This document shows positions 7,989-15,483 of a stretch of 36,202 nucleotides of DNA, piece after piece (position 1 is the first letter of the stretch; each line of letters starts with the position of its first letter). The position numbers and the translations under genes are program-made. The stretch is from contig CACZDC010000039.1 of NCBI GenBank assembly GCA_902779785.1, positions 1-36,202 on the forward strand. The letters are read 5' to 3'. The notes under the pieces are model-generated. The model had not been told where the DNA came from. It saw nothing but the letters and a program-made list of their open reading frames with translations, and did no database searches. The DNA comes from an uncultured Bacteroidia bacterium (GTDB lineage: Bacteria; Bacteroidota; Bacteroidia; Bacteroidales; UBA932).

Positions 7989-8097
7989 CTTCTTCGAATT
8001 CAAGATCGAGGTCCTCGATAAGGCCCTTGAGGGTAGCGAAAGAATCGGAAGAAATGAACTCGCCAAGCTTTTCCATATTGAAATCGTTCTTTTTCAT
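7975..8097 (-). CDS. 40-aa acidic small protein, antisense to the Clp 3' end
   Basis: A 40-codon ORF with an ATG start at 8097 and TGA at 7977-7975. The product starts MKKNDFNMEKLGEFISS and ends DLEFEEVTAL; it is acidic, predicted mostly helical, and has no signal peptide or Cys. A perfect -7 element (TAACTTTG on the minus strand, 8130-8123) lies 25 bases upstream, which is the right distance for a short leader. The last 14 bases overlap the convergent Clp gene. I do not recognise the family. The promoter, good ATG context and otherwise empty gap argue for a real gene; the small size keeps confidence moderate. Confidence 0.55.
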   Translation of the reverse strand: MKKNDFNMEKLGEFISSDSFATLKGLIEDLDLEFEEVTAL

Positions 8098-8122
8098 AAC
8101 GCACTGTTTTTGATTTCTGCTG

Positions 8123-8130
8123 CAAAGTTA
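8123..8130 (-). promoter_or_regulatory. -7 element for the 40-aa small ORF
   Basis: On the minus strand this reads TAACTTTG, a perfect TAnnTTTG. A TTTG lies 14 bases further upstream (8148-8145), which is closer than the usual 19-base spacing, so the -33 half is doubtful. Confidence 0.5.
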
Positions 8131-8185
8131 GGCTCCGATTGTACCAAAACACTGCACAAGTAAAAATAATTAGCAAAAAAACTTG

Positions 8186-8193
8186 TACTTTTG
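8186..8193 (+). promoter_or_regulatory. -7 element for the lolA-like operon
   Basis: TACTTTTG matches TAnnTTTG and sits 6 bases before the ATG at 8199, so the transcript would be nearly leaderless. No good -33 TTTG is seen at the expected distance. An inverted repeat (ACAAGT at 8156-8161, ACTTGT at 8181-8186) ends on the element and might be an operator or chance. Confidence 0.5.
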
Positions 8194-8198
8194 TAAAT

Positions 8199-8702
8199 AT
8201 GAAGAGAATAGCTATACTTTTTACTCTGTTTCTCGCCGGACTCAACGCCCTGGCCGGGAACAATTTCACTCAGACCAAGACAATCAAAGCCTCGGGGAAA
8301 AAGATAGTTTCCGAGGGAACATACAGTTTCACCGCTCCGGACCAGCTCGTAATGCAATACAGCAAGCCGGACGGCGACTTTTTCATTATCGACGGTCCGC
8401 TGATCCGCTTTGACCTTCGAGGCACTGCGGCGGAACTCGACACAAGCAGCAATCCCCTCGCCCGCGCCCAGCGCAACACCTTGCTGAACAGCCTGACAGG
8501 CAATTACAAGGCCATCGCCACGGATATGGACGCCAGCATCAGCGAGGTCCAGAAGGGCGGGGTCAAGACAGTTACCATCACGGCCAACAAAAAGGCGGCC
8601 AAGGGTTATTCGAAGCTTGTCCTGACCTACAAGGGAGGGCAGCTTAAGAATATGTTGCTGGAAGAGTTCAACGGCATCACGAACGAGTATGTCCTCAATT
8701 GA
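8199..8702 (+). CDS. LolA-like outer-membrane lipoprotein carrier (167 aa)
   Basis: A periplasmic protein of the LolA superfamily, which carries lipoproteins between the inner and outer membranes. The ATG at 8199 gives a type I signal peptide (MKRIAILFTLFLAGLNALAG). The mature part has the expected order: NNFTQTKTI near the start (LolA proteins have F-Q-x-x near their N-terminus), then GTYSFTAPDQLVMQYSKPDG (the PxKFRWEY-like strand), then FFIIDGPLIRFD, then repeated beta strands to the end. Length is typical for Bacteroidota LolA. It is probably not the canonical lolA, since another LolA gene follows ftsK at 19909-20434; that copy is broken here, so this one may matter more. It heads a seven-gene run and overlaps the next gene by 14 bases. 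Confidence 0.78.
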   Translation: MKRIAILFTLFLAGLNALAGNNFTQTKTIKASGKKIVSEGTYSFTAPDQLVMQYSKPDGDFFIIDGPLIRFDLRGTAAELDTSSNPLARAQRNTLLNSLTGNYKAIATDMDASISEVQKGGVKTVTITANKKAAKGYSKLVLTYKGGQLKNMLLEEFNGITNEYVLN

Positions 8703-9735
8703 CTGCATACTTCCGGAATCTGTCGGACGCCTCAGTGCAATATTCGCCGGCGGTGGCAGAATAAGCATTCTGGCGCACACTCATCCTGACGGAGATGCAC
8801 TGGGTTCGACCGGCGCGCTGGTCTCCTACCTTAAAGAAAAGAGAGGAGCCGACGCGCTCGCCATTTTCAGCGATGCAGCTCCGGCCTCCCTGAGTTTCCT
8901 GTGCAACGGAGGCGATTTCATCTTCGCCGACTCCGACCCGCAGGCCGCCCTACAGAGGATTTCCCATTCCGATGTCATCATCCTGCTGGACTGCAACGGA
9001 TTTTCACGCACGGAACAACTCAATGGGCCGCTCTGCGAGAGCAAAGCGGTCAAAGTCTTGATCGACCATCACATAGATCCGGAAAGAGACTTCTTCGACC
9101 TGGTGTTTTCCACGGAGGATATCTCCTCCACCTGCGAGCTTCTGTTCTACATCCTGCTTGAGATGGACGACATCAAGGGAGATGCGCGCAAACTGCCTTC
9201 CGCCTGCGCCAGGAGCCTGATGGCCGGGATGACCACGGATACCAACAACTTCGCCAATTCGGTTTATCCGTCGACCCTGCGTATGGCCTCCGCCCTGCTG
9301 GAAGCTGGTGTGGACAGGGATTCGCTGCTGGACGAACTCTACCACCGCTACAGGGAGAACCGCGTGAGGGTGATGGGCTTCCTTCAGAACGAGGGGATGA
9401 GCATTACCGACAAAGGCGTGGCATACATCATAGCGGACAAGGCTGTACTCAAGCGCTTCGACGTGAAGGAAGGAGAGACGGAAAGCCTGGTGAATGTGCC
9501 TCTGGCCATAAAAAAAGTCAGGATGAGCATATTCCTGAAAGAAGAGAACGGTCTTTTCCGCGTGTCCATCCGTTCCAAGAAAGGGACCTCGGCCCAGAAA
9601 CTGGCCGTAAAGTATTTCCACGGAGGCGGGCACGAAAACGCCGCCGGCGGCAAACTGTTCTATCCCGGCGACATCCCCTCTCCCGCCGACGCAGGAGCAT
9701 TCCTGGAGAGAATAACCAACGAGTATTTCGGATGA
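8689..9735 (+). CDS. DHH/DHHA1 phosphoesterase, NrnA-like nano-RNase or pAp phosphatase (348 aa)
   Basis: Cytoplasmic DHH-family phosphoesterase. Motif I is AHTHPDGDALGS (residues about 29-40), motif II is DVIILLDCNG, motif III is the signature DHH in VLIDHHIDP (about residue 125), and motif IV is GMTTDTNNF. The C-terminal DHHA1 domain ends with the substrate-binding GGGHENAAGG. This arrangement and length fit NrnA-type enzymes, which degrade short oligoribonucleotides and may dephosphorylate pAp, or cleave cyclic-dinucleotide intermediates. Exact substrate cannot be told from sequence. The ATG lies inside the lolA-like gene (14-base overlap) and the stop overlaps the next ATG by 4 bases, so the unit is translationally coupled. 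Confidence 0.9.
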   Translation: MSSIDCILPESVGRLSAIFAGGGRISILAHTHPDGDALGSTGALVSYLKEKRGADALAIFSDAAPASLSFLCNGGDFIFADSDPQAALQRISHSDVIILLDCNGFSRTEQLNGPLCESKAVKVLIDHHIDPERDFFDLVFSTEDISSTCELLFYILLEMDDIKGDARKLPSACARSLMAGMTTDTNNFANSVYPSTLRMASALLEAGVDRDSLLDELYHRYRENRVRVMGFLQNEGMSITDKGVAYIIADKAVLKRFDVKEGETESLVNVPLAIKKVRMSIFLKEENGLFRVSIRSKKGTSAQKLAVKYFHGGGHENAAGGKLFYPGDIPSPADAGAFLERITNEYFG

Positions 9736-10295
9736 AAGAGCGTAGAGTCATAATCGCAGCGGCTGTCATTGCGCTGCTCTCCTCCTGCGACAAGCAGTCG
9801 GTGCAGAGTATCTATGACAGGCAGGAAACGACCATAAGCAATTTCGTCGAGGCCCAGTTGAAAGCCGACCCGGACGCTACGGTCACTTACAACGGAGGCT
9901 CCGTCCGGATCACGCTGCACGACACGATGTACAAAGGAGTGGAAGGCGCCGATTCCCTCCGCGCCGGAGGCACCGTCTCTTTCTACTATGCCGGATATAC
10001 CCTCAGCGGGACTTCCCTGAGTTCGGCCAATATGTTCGCCACAAACCGGAAAGAGGCAGCGGAAAGCGCCGGATGGGCCCTTTCGGACGAATCCCAGTTC
10101 CACATAGAGACGCTGAGTCTCGACGACGACTTGATAGAAGGGCTCAGAAACGGGCTTGTGGGCGTCCAGAACCAGGACGAATGCATAATCCTCTTCTCCG
10201 GGAAATACGGCTTCGGAGCGAAGAAAAAAGGCACGGTTCCCCCACGCTCCGCGCTTGCCTTCCACGTTTGGGTAAACAGTTTTGACAACGAATGA
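9732..10295 (+). CDS. FKBP-fold lipoprotein with degenerate active site (187 aa)
   Basis: Lipoprotein signal peptide MKERRVIIAAAVIALLSSC (Cys19), so probably anchored in the outer membrane facing the periplasm. Residues about 70-187 follow the FKBP peptidyl-prolyl isomerase pattern: VSFYYAGYTLSGT, then LIEGLRNGLVGVQNQDEC, then FSGKYGFGAKKKGTVPPRSA and a final strand LAFHVWVNSF. The usual catalytic Phe-Asp after the first strand and the Trp in the IxGW motif are not present, so it may act as a chaperone rather than an isomerase (inference). It overlaps both neighbours by ATGA and sits directly before a second FKBP lipoprotein, an arrangement I recall in Bacteroidales. Confidence 0.82.
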   Translation: MKERRVIIAAAVIALLSSCDKQSVQSIYDRQETTISNFVEAQLKADPDATVTYNGGSVRITLHDTMYKGVEGADSLRAGGTVSFYYAGYTLSGTSLSSANMFATNRKEAAESAGWALSDESQFHIETLSLDDDLIEGLRNGLVGVQNQDECIILFSGKYGFGAKKKGTVPPRSALAFHVWVNSFDNE

Positions 10296-11320
10296 TTATG
10301 AAAAGACTGCATATTTGTTTATTTGGAATCCTGGCCATCCTCTCTTCCTGCGCAAAGACGGCTGACGTCCCCTTGAACGAGCAGAAAAGGCAATATCTCG
10401 AGGACTGGATAAAGCGTTATCCGGACGCGAAAAAAGAAAATGGATGCTATATCCTCGAAGACATTCCCGGAGACGGAGCTGAATATGACGCGTCGGGCAG
10501 CGGATATGTCTTTGTGAACACCATAGTCCGCCGGCTTGACGGGACCGTCCTTTCAAACAGCGACGAGCAGATGGCGATGCAGCTCCTGGGGAAAGATTTC
10601 TCCGAAGCCGATTATTACGGTCCGAGGGCGCTTGCGATCGGTGAAGGATCAAGCTATGCCGGATTTGATATGATGCTCGGCGGGATGAAAGAGGGAGGAC
10701 GCAGGACCGCGGTTATTCCTTCCTGGCTGATGACTTTCAGCCGCTTTGGCAGCTCCGAGGAATACTTTGCCAACGAAAGCGACAACGATCCCGGACTCTA
10801 TACCATCATCTACCACGGGCAGTGCAAAGACATCTCCGAATGGGAGAAGGAGCAGATAAAGGACTATGCCGACAAGAATCTGCCGGGAGCGATCGGCTCA
10901 AGTCCAAAAGATGCGGAATTCGACCTCGACCAGTTTCTCTTCCTCCAAAGAAGCCCAGGAGAGAACATAACTATGCCCACAGACACTACCGTATACATCA
11001 ACTATACGGGCAGACTCCTGAACGGACAGGTATTCGACACGACCGTAGCGGAAATCGCCGCCGAGAACAACATCTACGACAAGTCCAAAACCTACGCGCC
11101 CGTCCCCGTAAAATGGGGCTCGCTCTACACGGACCTGTCTATGTCCGGTTCGACAAACCTGATAAAAGGTTTCCAGGCCGCCCTCTATCTGATGCACCCC
11201 CACGAGAAAGCCAGCGTGGTCTTCACTTCCACCTACGGCTATTCCTCCTCGGGTTCCGGGACACGCATTCCCGGCTATGCTCCCCTTCACTTCGACATTG
11301 AAATCGTAGACAAGCCATGA
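10292..11320 (+). CDS. Two-domain FKBP-type peptidyl-prolyl isomerase lipoprotein (342 aa)
   Basis: The start is ATG at 10292, overlapping the previous stop; ATG 10298 is equally possible. The signal peptide ends with the lipobox AILSSC (Cys20). Two FKBP-like halves can be traced. The first (about 50-150) has YVFVNTIVRRLDGTVLSNS and AGFDMMLGGMKEGGRRTAVIP. The second (about 220-342) has VYINYTGRLLNGQVFDTT, which keeps the catalytic Phe-Asp, then a roughly 35-residue insertion, then LIKGFQAALYLMHPHEKASV and TYGYSSSGSGTRIPGYAPL. It probably helps fold exported proteins in the periplasm. GldI-like gliding or secretion PPIases have related layouts, but no gld genes are nearby. Confidence 0.85.
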   Translation: MIMKRLHICLFGILAILSSCAKTADVPLNEQKRQYLEDWIKRYPDAKKENGCYILEDIPGDGAEYDASGSGYVFVNTIVRRLDGTVLSNSDEQMAMQLLGKDFSEADYYGPRALAIGEGSSYAGFDMMLGGMKEGGRRTAVIPSWLMTFSRFGSSEEYFANESDNDPGLYTIIYHGQCKDISEWEKEQIKDYADKNLPGAIGSSPKDAEFDLDQFLFLQRSPGENITMPTDTTVYINYTGRLLNGQVFDTTVAEIAAENNIYDKSKTYAPVPVKWGSLYTDLSMSGSTNLIKGFQAALYLMHPHEKASVVFTSTYGYSSSGSGTRIPGYAPLHFDIEIVDKP

Positions 11321-12717
11321 GTGCGGGCAGCATTCCGACCGAACTCGGAACCAAGCCTGTAGGCCGCCTCCTCCGCGAATACGCCATCCCCGGCATCATT
11401 GCGATGACGGCGTCTTCGCTTTACAACATGGTGGACTCCATCTTCATCGGTCATATCCCTGAAGTCGGTTCGCTGGCAATCTCAGGCCTAGCGGTCACCT
11501 TCCCCCTGATGAACATCTCCACGGCCTTCGGGACGCTGGTCGGAGTGGGAGCCGCGACAATGATTTCAGTGCTTCTTGGACAGAAGAATTACAGCATTGC
11601 CAACAAGGTACTTGCAAACGATGTCACGCTGAACATTCTTACCGGCATCGTCTTCACCTTTGTCACCCTGGTATGGATGGACCCGATACTGCGCTTTTTC
11701 GGCGCCAGCGACGCGACTCTGCCTTTTGCTCGGGAGTATATGGCCATAATAGCCATAGGCAATGCCGTAACCCACCTCTATTTCGGCCTTAACTCGATAA
11801 TACGCTCGTCGGGGAATCCACGGCTGGCGATGGGCCTGACCCTGTTCACGGTTGTCTCAAACGCCATACTCGACCCTATTTTCATCTACACTCTCGGGAT
11901 GGGCATACAGGGCGCGGCCCTCGCGACTGTCCTCTGCCAGAGTATGTCGCTATGCTATACGATGTACTTCTTCCTGGACCAGAAGAAGTTCCTGCACCTT
12001 CCCCGCTCTATGAAGATATTCCGCGTGGACTGGAGGATTGCGAAGGATTCCCTTGCCATAGGTATGGGCCCCTTCCTGATGAATCTCGCAAGCTGCATTA
12101 TCGTGCTGTTCATAAACCAGCAACTCGTAAAATGGGGCGGCGACCTCTCTCTCGGAGCCTATGGAATAGTAAACCGGCTGTGCTTTTTCTTCGTGATGGT
12201 CGTGTTCGGCTTCAACCAGGGAATGCAGCCCATAGCCGGATATAATTACGGCGCCAGGCAATACGGAAGGGTCAAGGAAGTCTATGTCAAGACAGCCGTC
12301 TGGGCGACGGTCGTCTGTGTGGTCGGCTTCGTCGTTTCCGAGTTTCTGCCCTCCCCCGCCGTGTCTATGTTTACGAGCGACCCCACTCTCCACGGCAAGG
12401 CTGAACGCGGACTGAGGCTTATGAACATCGTATTCCCCATAGTGGGCTTCCAGATGGTCACGACCAACCTATTCCAATGCCTCGGGATGGTCAGAAAATC
12501 CATATTCCTCAGTCTTTCACGACAGCTTCTCTTCCTGCTGCCCTGCATCTACATTCTCCCGGAAGTGCTTGAGAGCGAGACCGGTGTATGGTACAGTTTC
12601 CCTATTTCAGACACGCTCGCGGCGCTTATTACCGGCGTGATGGCCATAGGGCTCATCCGCAAGCTTTCCGTCCTGAAGGATGGCGATGACCCGGCAATAC
12701 TTGGCAGTCAAATCTAG
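11317..12717 (+). CDS. MATE-family multidrug/cation antiporter (466 aa)
   Basis: Inner-membrane transporter of the MATE family, which exports organic cations or drugs in exchange for Na+ or H+. Twelve hydrophobic segments can be counted. The N-terminus (KPVGRLLREYAIPGIIAMTA, then LYNMVDSIFIGHIP) is typical of the DinF/NorM-like bacterial branch. Further family marks are IRSSGNPRLAMGLTL in the first half and FGFNQGMQPIAGYNYGAR in the second. Length is normal. ATGA overlap with the upstream FKBP gene. Substrate unknown. Confidence 0.93.
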   Translation: MSAGSIPTELGTKPVGRLLREYAIPGIIAMTASSLYNMVDSIFIGHIPEVGSLAISGLAVTFPLMNISTAFGTLVGVGAATMISVLLGQKNYSIANKVLANDVTLNILTGIVFTFVTLVWMDPILRFFGASDATLPFAREYMAIIAIGNAVTHLYFGLNSIIRSSGNPRLAMGLTLFTVVSNAILDPIFIYTLGMGIQGAALATVLCQSMSLCYTMYFFLDQKKFLHLPRSMKIFRVDWRIAKDSLAIGMGPFLMNLASCIIVLFINQQLVKWGGDLSLGAYGIVNRLCFFFVMVVFGFNQGMQPIAGYNYGARQYGRVKEVYVKTAVWATVVCVVGFVVSEFLPSPAVSMFTSDPTLHGKAERGLRLMNIVFPIVGFQMVTTNLFQCLGMVRKSIFLSLSRQLLFLLPCIYILPEVLESETGVWYSFPISDTLAALITGVMAIGLIRKLSVLKDGDDPAILGSQI

Positions 12718-12722
12718 TTTCT

Positions 12723-13337
12723 ATGGATCATACAATCATCAACATCGGAAGAAGTTTCGGCAGCGGCGGCGGATTCGTCGCAAAGGCTGTCGGGGAAAAA
12801 CTCGGAATTGCGGTTTATGACAACGAACTGATATCCCGATACGCCGAAGAAAACGGCTACTCCCGCAGCGTCTTCGCCCAGGGAGAGGAAAAGCCGAGCA
12901 TCTTCTCGCTTTCCAGTTTCTTCTCCTCCGGGCGACCCAGTTTCGGAGAGGGTTCCGGCTATGTCAATGACAATATGATGTTCAAGATCCAGAGTGAAGT
13001 CATACGCAGCATAGCCGACAAGGGCGACGCCATAATCATCGGACGCTGCTCGGACTACATCCTGAGGGAGCGCAGATGCCTGGACGTATTTGTATGCGCA
13101 CCGGAGCAGTGGAGAATCGAAAGGCTGGCCAAAAATGAAGGTCTGAGCCTGGGCGAGGCCGAGTCCCTTATGAAGCGCAAGGACCGCACCCGCGAGACCT
13201 ATTATAATTACTATACCTTCGGCTCCTGGGGAGTGGCCTCCAATTACGACCTCTGCGTGGACAGTTCCATCCTGGGCATCGAAGGGACTGCGGATTTCAT
13301 AATAGAATTCGGACGGCGTGCGGGCATTATCCATTAG
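12723..13337 (+). CDS. Cytidylate kinase-like family protein (204 aa)
   Basis: P-loop kinase of the cytidylate-kinase-like family (Cytidylate_kin2 type). It begins MDHTIINIGRSFGSGGGFVA with a nucleotide-binding loop, then LGIAVYDNELISRYAEENGY as in CMP kinases. GDAIIIGRCSDYIL and the C-terminal RDRTRETYY-like stretch (KRKDRTRETYYNYYTFGSWG) are characteristic of this group, which also ends with a YDLCVDSSILG block. Members are often annotated as cytidylate kinases but are distinct from Cmk; the true phosphate acceptor is not known to me. It starts 5 bases after the MATE gene and overlaps the next gene by 20 bases. Confidence 0.88.
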   Translation: MDHTIINIGRSFGSGGGFVAKAVGEKLGIAVYDNELISRYAEENGYSRSVFAQGEEKPSIFSLSSFFSSGRPSFGEGSGYVNDNMMFKIQSEVIRSIADKGDAIIIGRCSDYILRERRCLDVFVCAPEQWRIERLAKNEGLSLGEAESLMKRKDRTRETYYNYYTFGSWGVASNYDLCVDSSILGIEGTADFIIEFGRRAGIIH

Positions 13338-14565
13338 CATCCTCATTGCGGTCTGTGCTGCAACAGCCGCCTGCGGCTCGCACGGAGACGGCGGGGAGCA
13401 GCATCTCCCGACAATCAACGAGAGGATAAGCAACGAGAATTCCGACTTCCCCGAGCTGAAGCGACTGGACCACGCCGTGGACAGTTTCCTGCAGCAATGG
13501 CTGATTGAAGGGGCCTCGCTCGCCATAATGCGGGGCGATTCCCTGGTCTATGCCAAAGGCTACGGCTGGGCGGACAAAGAGGCCGGGAAGCCTATGCAGC
13601 CGGGAACGAAACTCCGCCTCGCGTCGGTGTCCAAACTAATTACTGCGACTGGAATAGTCAGGATGCTTGAAGACAGCCTTCTGACGCTTCAGACTCCCGT
13701 TTTCGGGCCTGACGGAATCCTTTCGGACTACTCTTACAAGGACAAGAATTACAATCTGATATCTATAGAACATCTGCTCCGGCACCAGGGAGGCTTTTCC
13801 ATACGCGGAGGCGACCCTCTCTTCCAGACAAAGACTATGATGTACCTCTGGGGACTGGAAGAGCCGCCGACTGGAGAGCAGATAACGGAGAACCTCCTGA
13901 AACGCAAGCTCAGCTTCACTCCCGGCAGCGGACAGATGTATTCGAACTTCGGCTATCTTCTTCTGTCACAGTGCATTGAGAAAGTCAGCGGGCTCCCATA
14001 TGAAGAGTACATCCAGAAAGAAGTCCTGCAAAAAGCCGGCTGTACGGACTTCCACCTGGCCGGGAACTACGAGAAAGACAGGCTGAAGGGAGAAAGCAAG
14101 TATTATGTCCAGCCCAATGACGAACTTGTCCCGGCGATAGACAAGCCAGACTCGGTGGTCCGCTGTTACGGCGGCAACGACATACGCGCCCTTTCCGGGG
14201 CCGGAGCCTGGGTCGGATCCACGGTGGAACTTGCCCGCTTTGTAGCCTCGATAGACGCCCGTCCCGAGGTGAAGGACATAATATCCAGAGAAAGCGTGGA
14301 CCTGATGACTTCAGGCTTTTCCCTGGACATCTACCCTCTCGGATGGGTGGAGTGCAACGAAGAAGGCCGATGGACACGCACCGGCTCATTTTCAGGGACT
14401 TGCGCCCTGATCAGGCTATATCCCGACGGAGAATGCTGGATTATGGTCACCAACACTTCTTCCTGGAGGGGATACCGTTTCGCCAAGAACATCGCCGGAC
14501 TGTTCAAAAAATTGAGAGCCCGCTTTTCCGGCAGGCTCCCAAAGCAGAATCTATTCGAGCTTTAA
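13318..14565 (+). CDS. Beta-lactamase-fold serine hydrolase lipoprotein (415 aa)
   Basis: Class-C beta-lactamase-like serine hydrolase (penicillin-binding protein/esterase group). The start is GTG at 13318, inside the upstream gene, because it gives a lipoprotein signal peptide ending AATAAC (Cys19). Catalytic motifs: S-V-S-K at residues 103-106 (LASVSKL), Tyr-Ser-Asn in GQMYSNFGYLLL, and RTGSFSGT near the C-terminus in place of the usual KTG/HTG. Likely in the periplasm or at the outer membrane, acting on peptidoglycan peptides or small esters. It is the last gene of the 8199-14565 run, and its stop directly abuts the stop of the convergent ptb gene. Antibiotic resistance should not be inferred from fold alone. 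Confidence 0.88.
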   Translation: MRALSISILIAVCAATAACGSHGDGGEQHLPTINERISNENSDFPELKRLDHAVDSFLQQWLIEGASLAIMRGDSLVYAKGYGWADKEAGKPMQPGTKLRLASVSKLITATGIVRMLEDSLLTLQTPVFGPDGILSDYSYKDKNYNLISIEHLLRHQGGFSIRGGDPLFQTKTMMYLWGLEEPPTGEQITENLLKRKLSFTPGSGQMYSNFGYLLLSQCIEKVSGLPYEEYIQKEVLQKAGCTDFHLAGNYEKDRLKGESKYYVQPNDELVPAIDKPDSVVRCYGGNDIRALSGAGAWVGSTVELARFVASIDARPEVKDIISRESVDLMTSGFSLDIYPLGWVECNEEGRWTRTGSFSGTCALIRLYPDGECWIMVTNTSSWRGYRFAKNIAGLFKKLRARFSGRLPKQNLFEL

Positions 14566-15474
14566 CTACTTGACGCTCATTACGGCGGAAGCGATGGAAT
14601 TGAGCTTCACGTCCACTGAATCGGCGCGGCTTGCGAGCACGCAGGGGGCGGTGGTTCCTACGAGGAAACCGGCCTGACGCACGCCCTTCGCCAGCTTCGA
14701 ATTGGTCTTCCAGAAGACATTGGCAGACTCGATGTTCGGGAAAAGCAGGCAGTCTGCGTCCCCGGCGACAGGGCTGACAAGCTTCTTGATCTGCACTGAC
14801 TCCTCGTCTATGGCTACGTCGAGAGCCAGAGGGCCGTCACCGATGCAGGCCTTGATCTGGCCGCGCTCGCACATCTTGGCAAGCATTGCCCCCTCGATGC
14901 AGGCAGGCATACTGTCGAGCATCTGCTCGGAAGCGGCGATGAAGGCGATCTTAGGCTTGGCGATGCCGAAGGAACGGGCCACTGTGGTCACATAGCCGGC
15001 GAGTTTCACCTTCTGGCGGAAATCCGGAGCCGGAATCACGGCCATATCGGTGATGAAAATGAGCTTGTGGTAATTCGGGTTCTCGATGATACCGACGTGG
15101 CTGAGCACTCCCTTGGGAGGAAGAAGTCCGCACTCCTTGTTGAGGATTGCGCGGAGGAACTTGTCGGTCGAGCAGAGGCCCTTCATCAGGATATCCCCTT
15201 CCTTGTCGTGGACCATACGAACGGCCTCGTTGACAGCCTTGAGCTCATCCTTGATGTCCACAATCTCGAATTTGGCGATGTCGATATTGTTGTCGGCGCA
15301 GACTTTGCCGATAAGGTCGGCGTCACCGACAAGCGTGGCCTTGATGAAACCGGCGTCGCTCGCCAGGGAAGCAGCCTCGATAGTGTGCTCATCGACAGCC
15401 CAGGCTGCCACCATCTTTTTGCAGATTCTTTTCGCCTTGAGCTCGGCGGAAAGGTCGTTGAAACTCTTAATCAT
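14566..15474 (-). CDS. ptb: Phosphate butyryltransferase-type phosphotransacylase (302 aa)
   Basis: Swaps CoA and phosphate on an acyl group (acyl-CoA + Pi to acyl-phosphate + CoA), cytoplasmic. The length and the opening MIKSFNDLSAELKAK are close to clostridial Ptb as I remember it. Other shared blocks are DILMKGLCSTDKFLRAILN, LSHVGIIE, LAKMCERGQIKACIGDGPLA (with DGPLALD), LLFPNIESANVFWKT and the C-terminal VLASRADSVDVKLNSIA. Acetate-type Pta is longer and differs in these blocks. It lies 9 bases after the acyl kinase gene and forms an operon with it. The likely job is to make ATP from an acyl-CoA at the end of fermentation. The chain length used cannot be read directly; butyryl, isobutyryl or propionyl are all possible. 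Confidence 0.88.
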   Translation of the reverse strand: MIKSFNDLSAELKAKRICKKMVAAWAVDEHTIEAASLASDAGFIKATLVGDADLIGKVCADNNIDIAKFEIVDIKDELKAVNEAVRMVHDKEGDILMKGLCSTDKFLRAILNKECGLLPPKGVLSHVGIIENPNYHKLIFITDMAVIPAPDFRQKVKLAGYVTTVARSFGIAKPKIAFIAASEQMLDSMPACIEGAMLAKMCERGQIKACIGDGPLALDVAIDEESVQIKKLVSPVAGDADCLLFPNIESANVFWKTNSKLAKGVRQAGFLVGTTAPCVLASRADSVDVKLNSIASAVMSVK

Positions 15475-15483
15475 ATATGTAAA

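Noticed and set aside
8138-8198. LolA-like gene starting at 8139
   Set aside because: The added 20 residues are not signal-like and include the -7 element; ATG 8199 gives a clean signal peptide.
13318-14565. Antibiotic-resistance beta-lactamase
   Set aside because: The fold and SxxK/YxN motifs are shared by many non-resistance esterases and peptidases; it is a lipoprotein in a housekeeping run.
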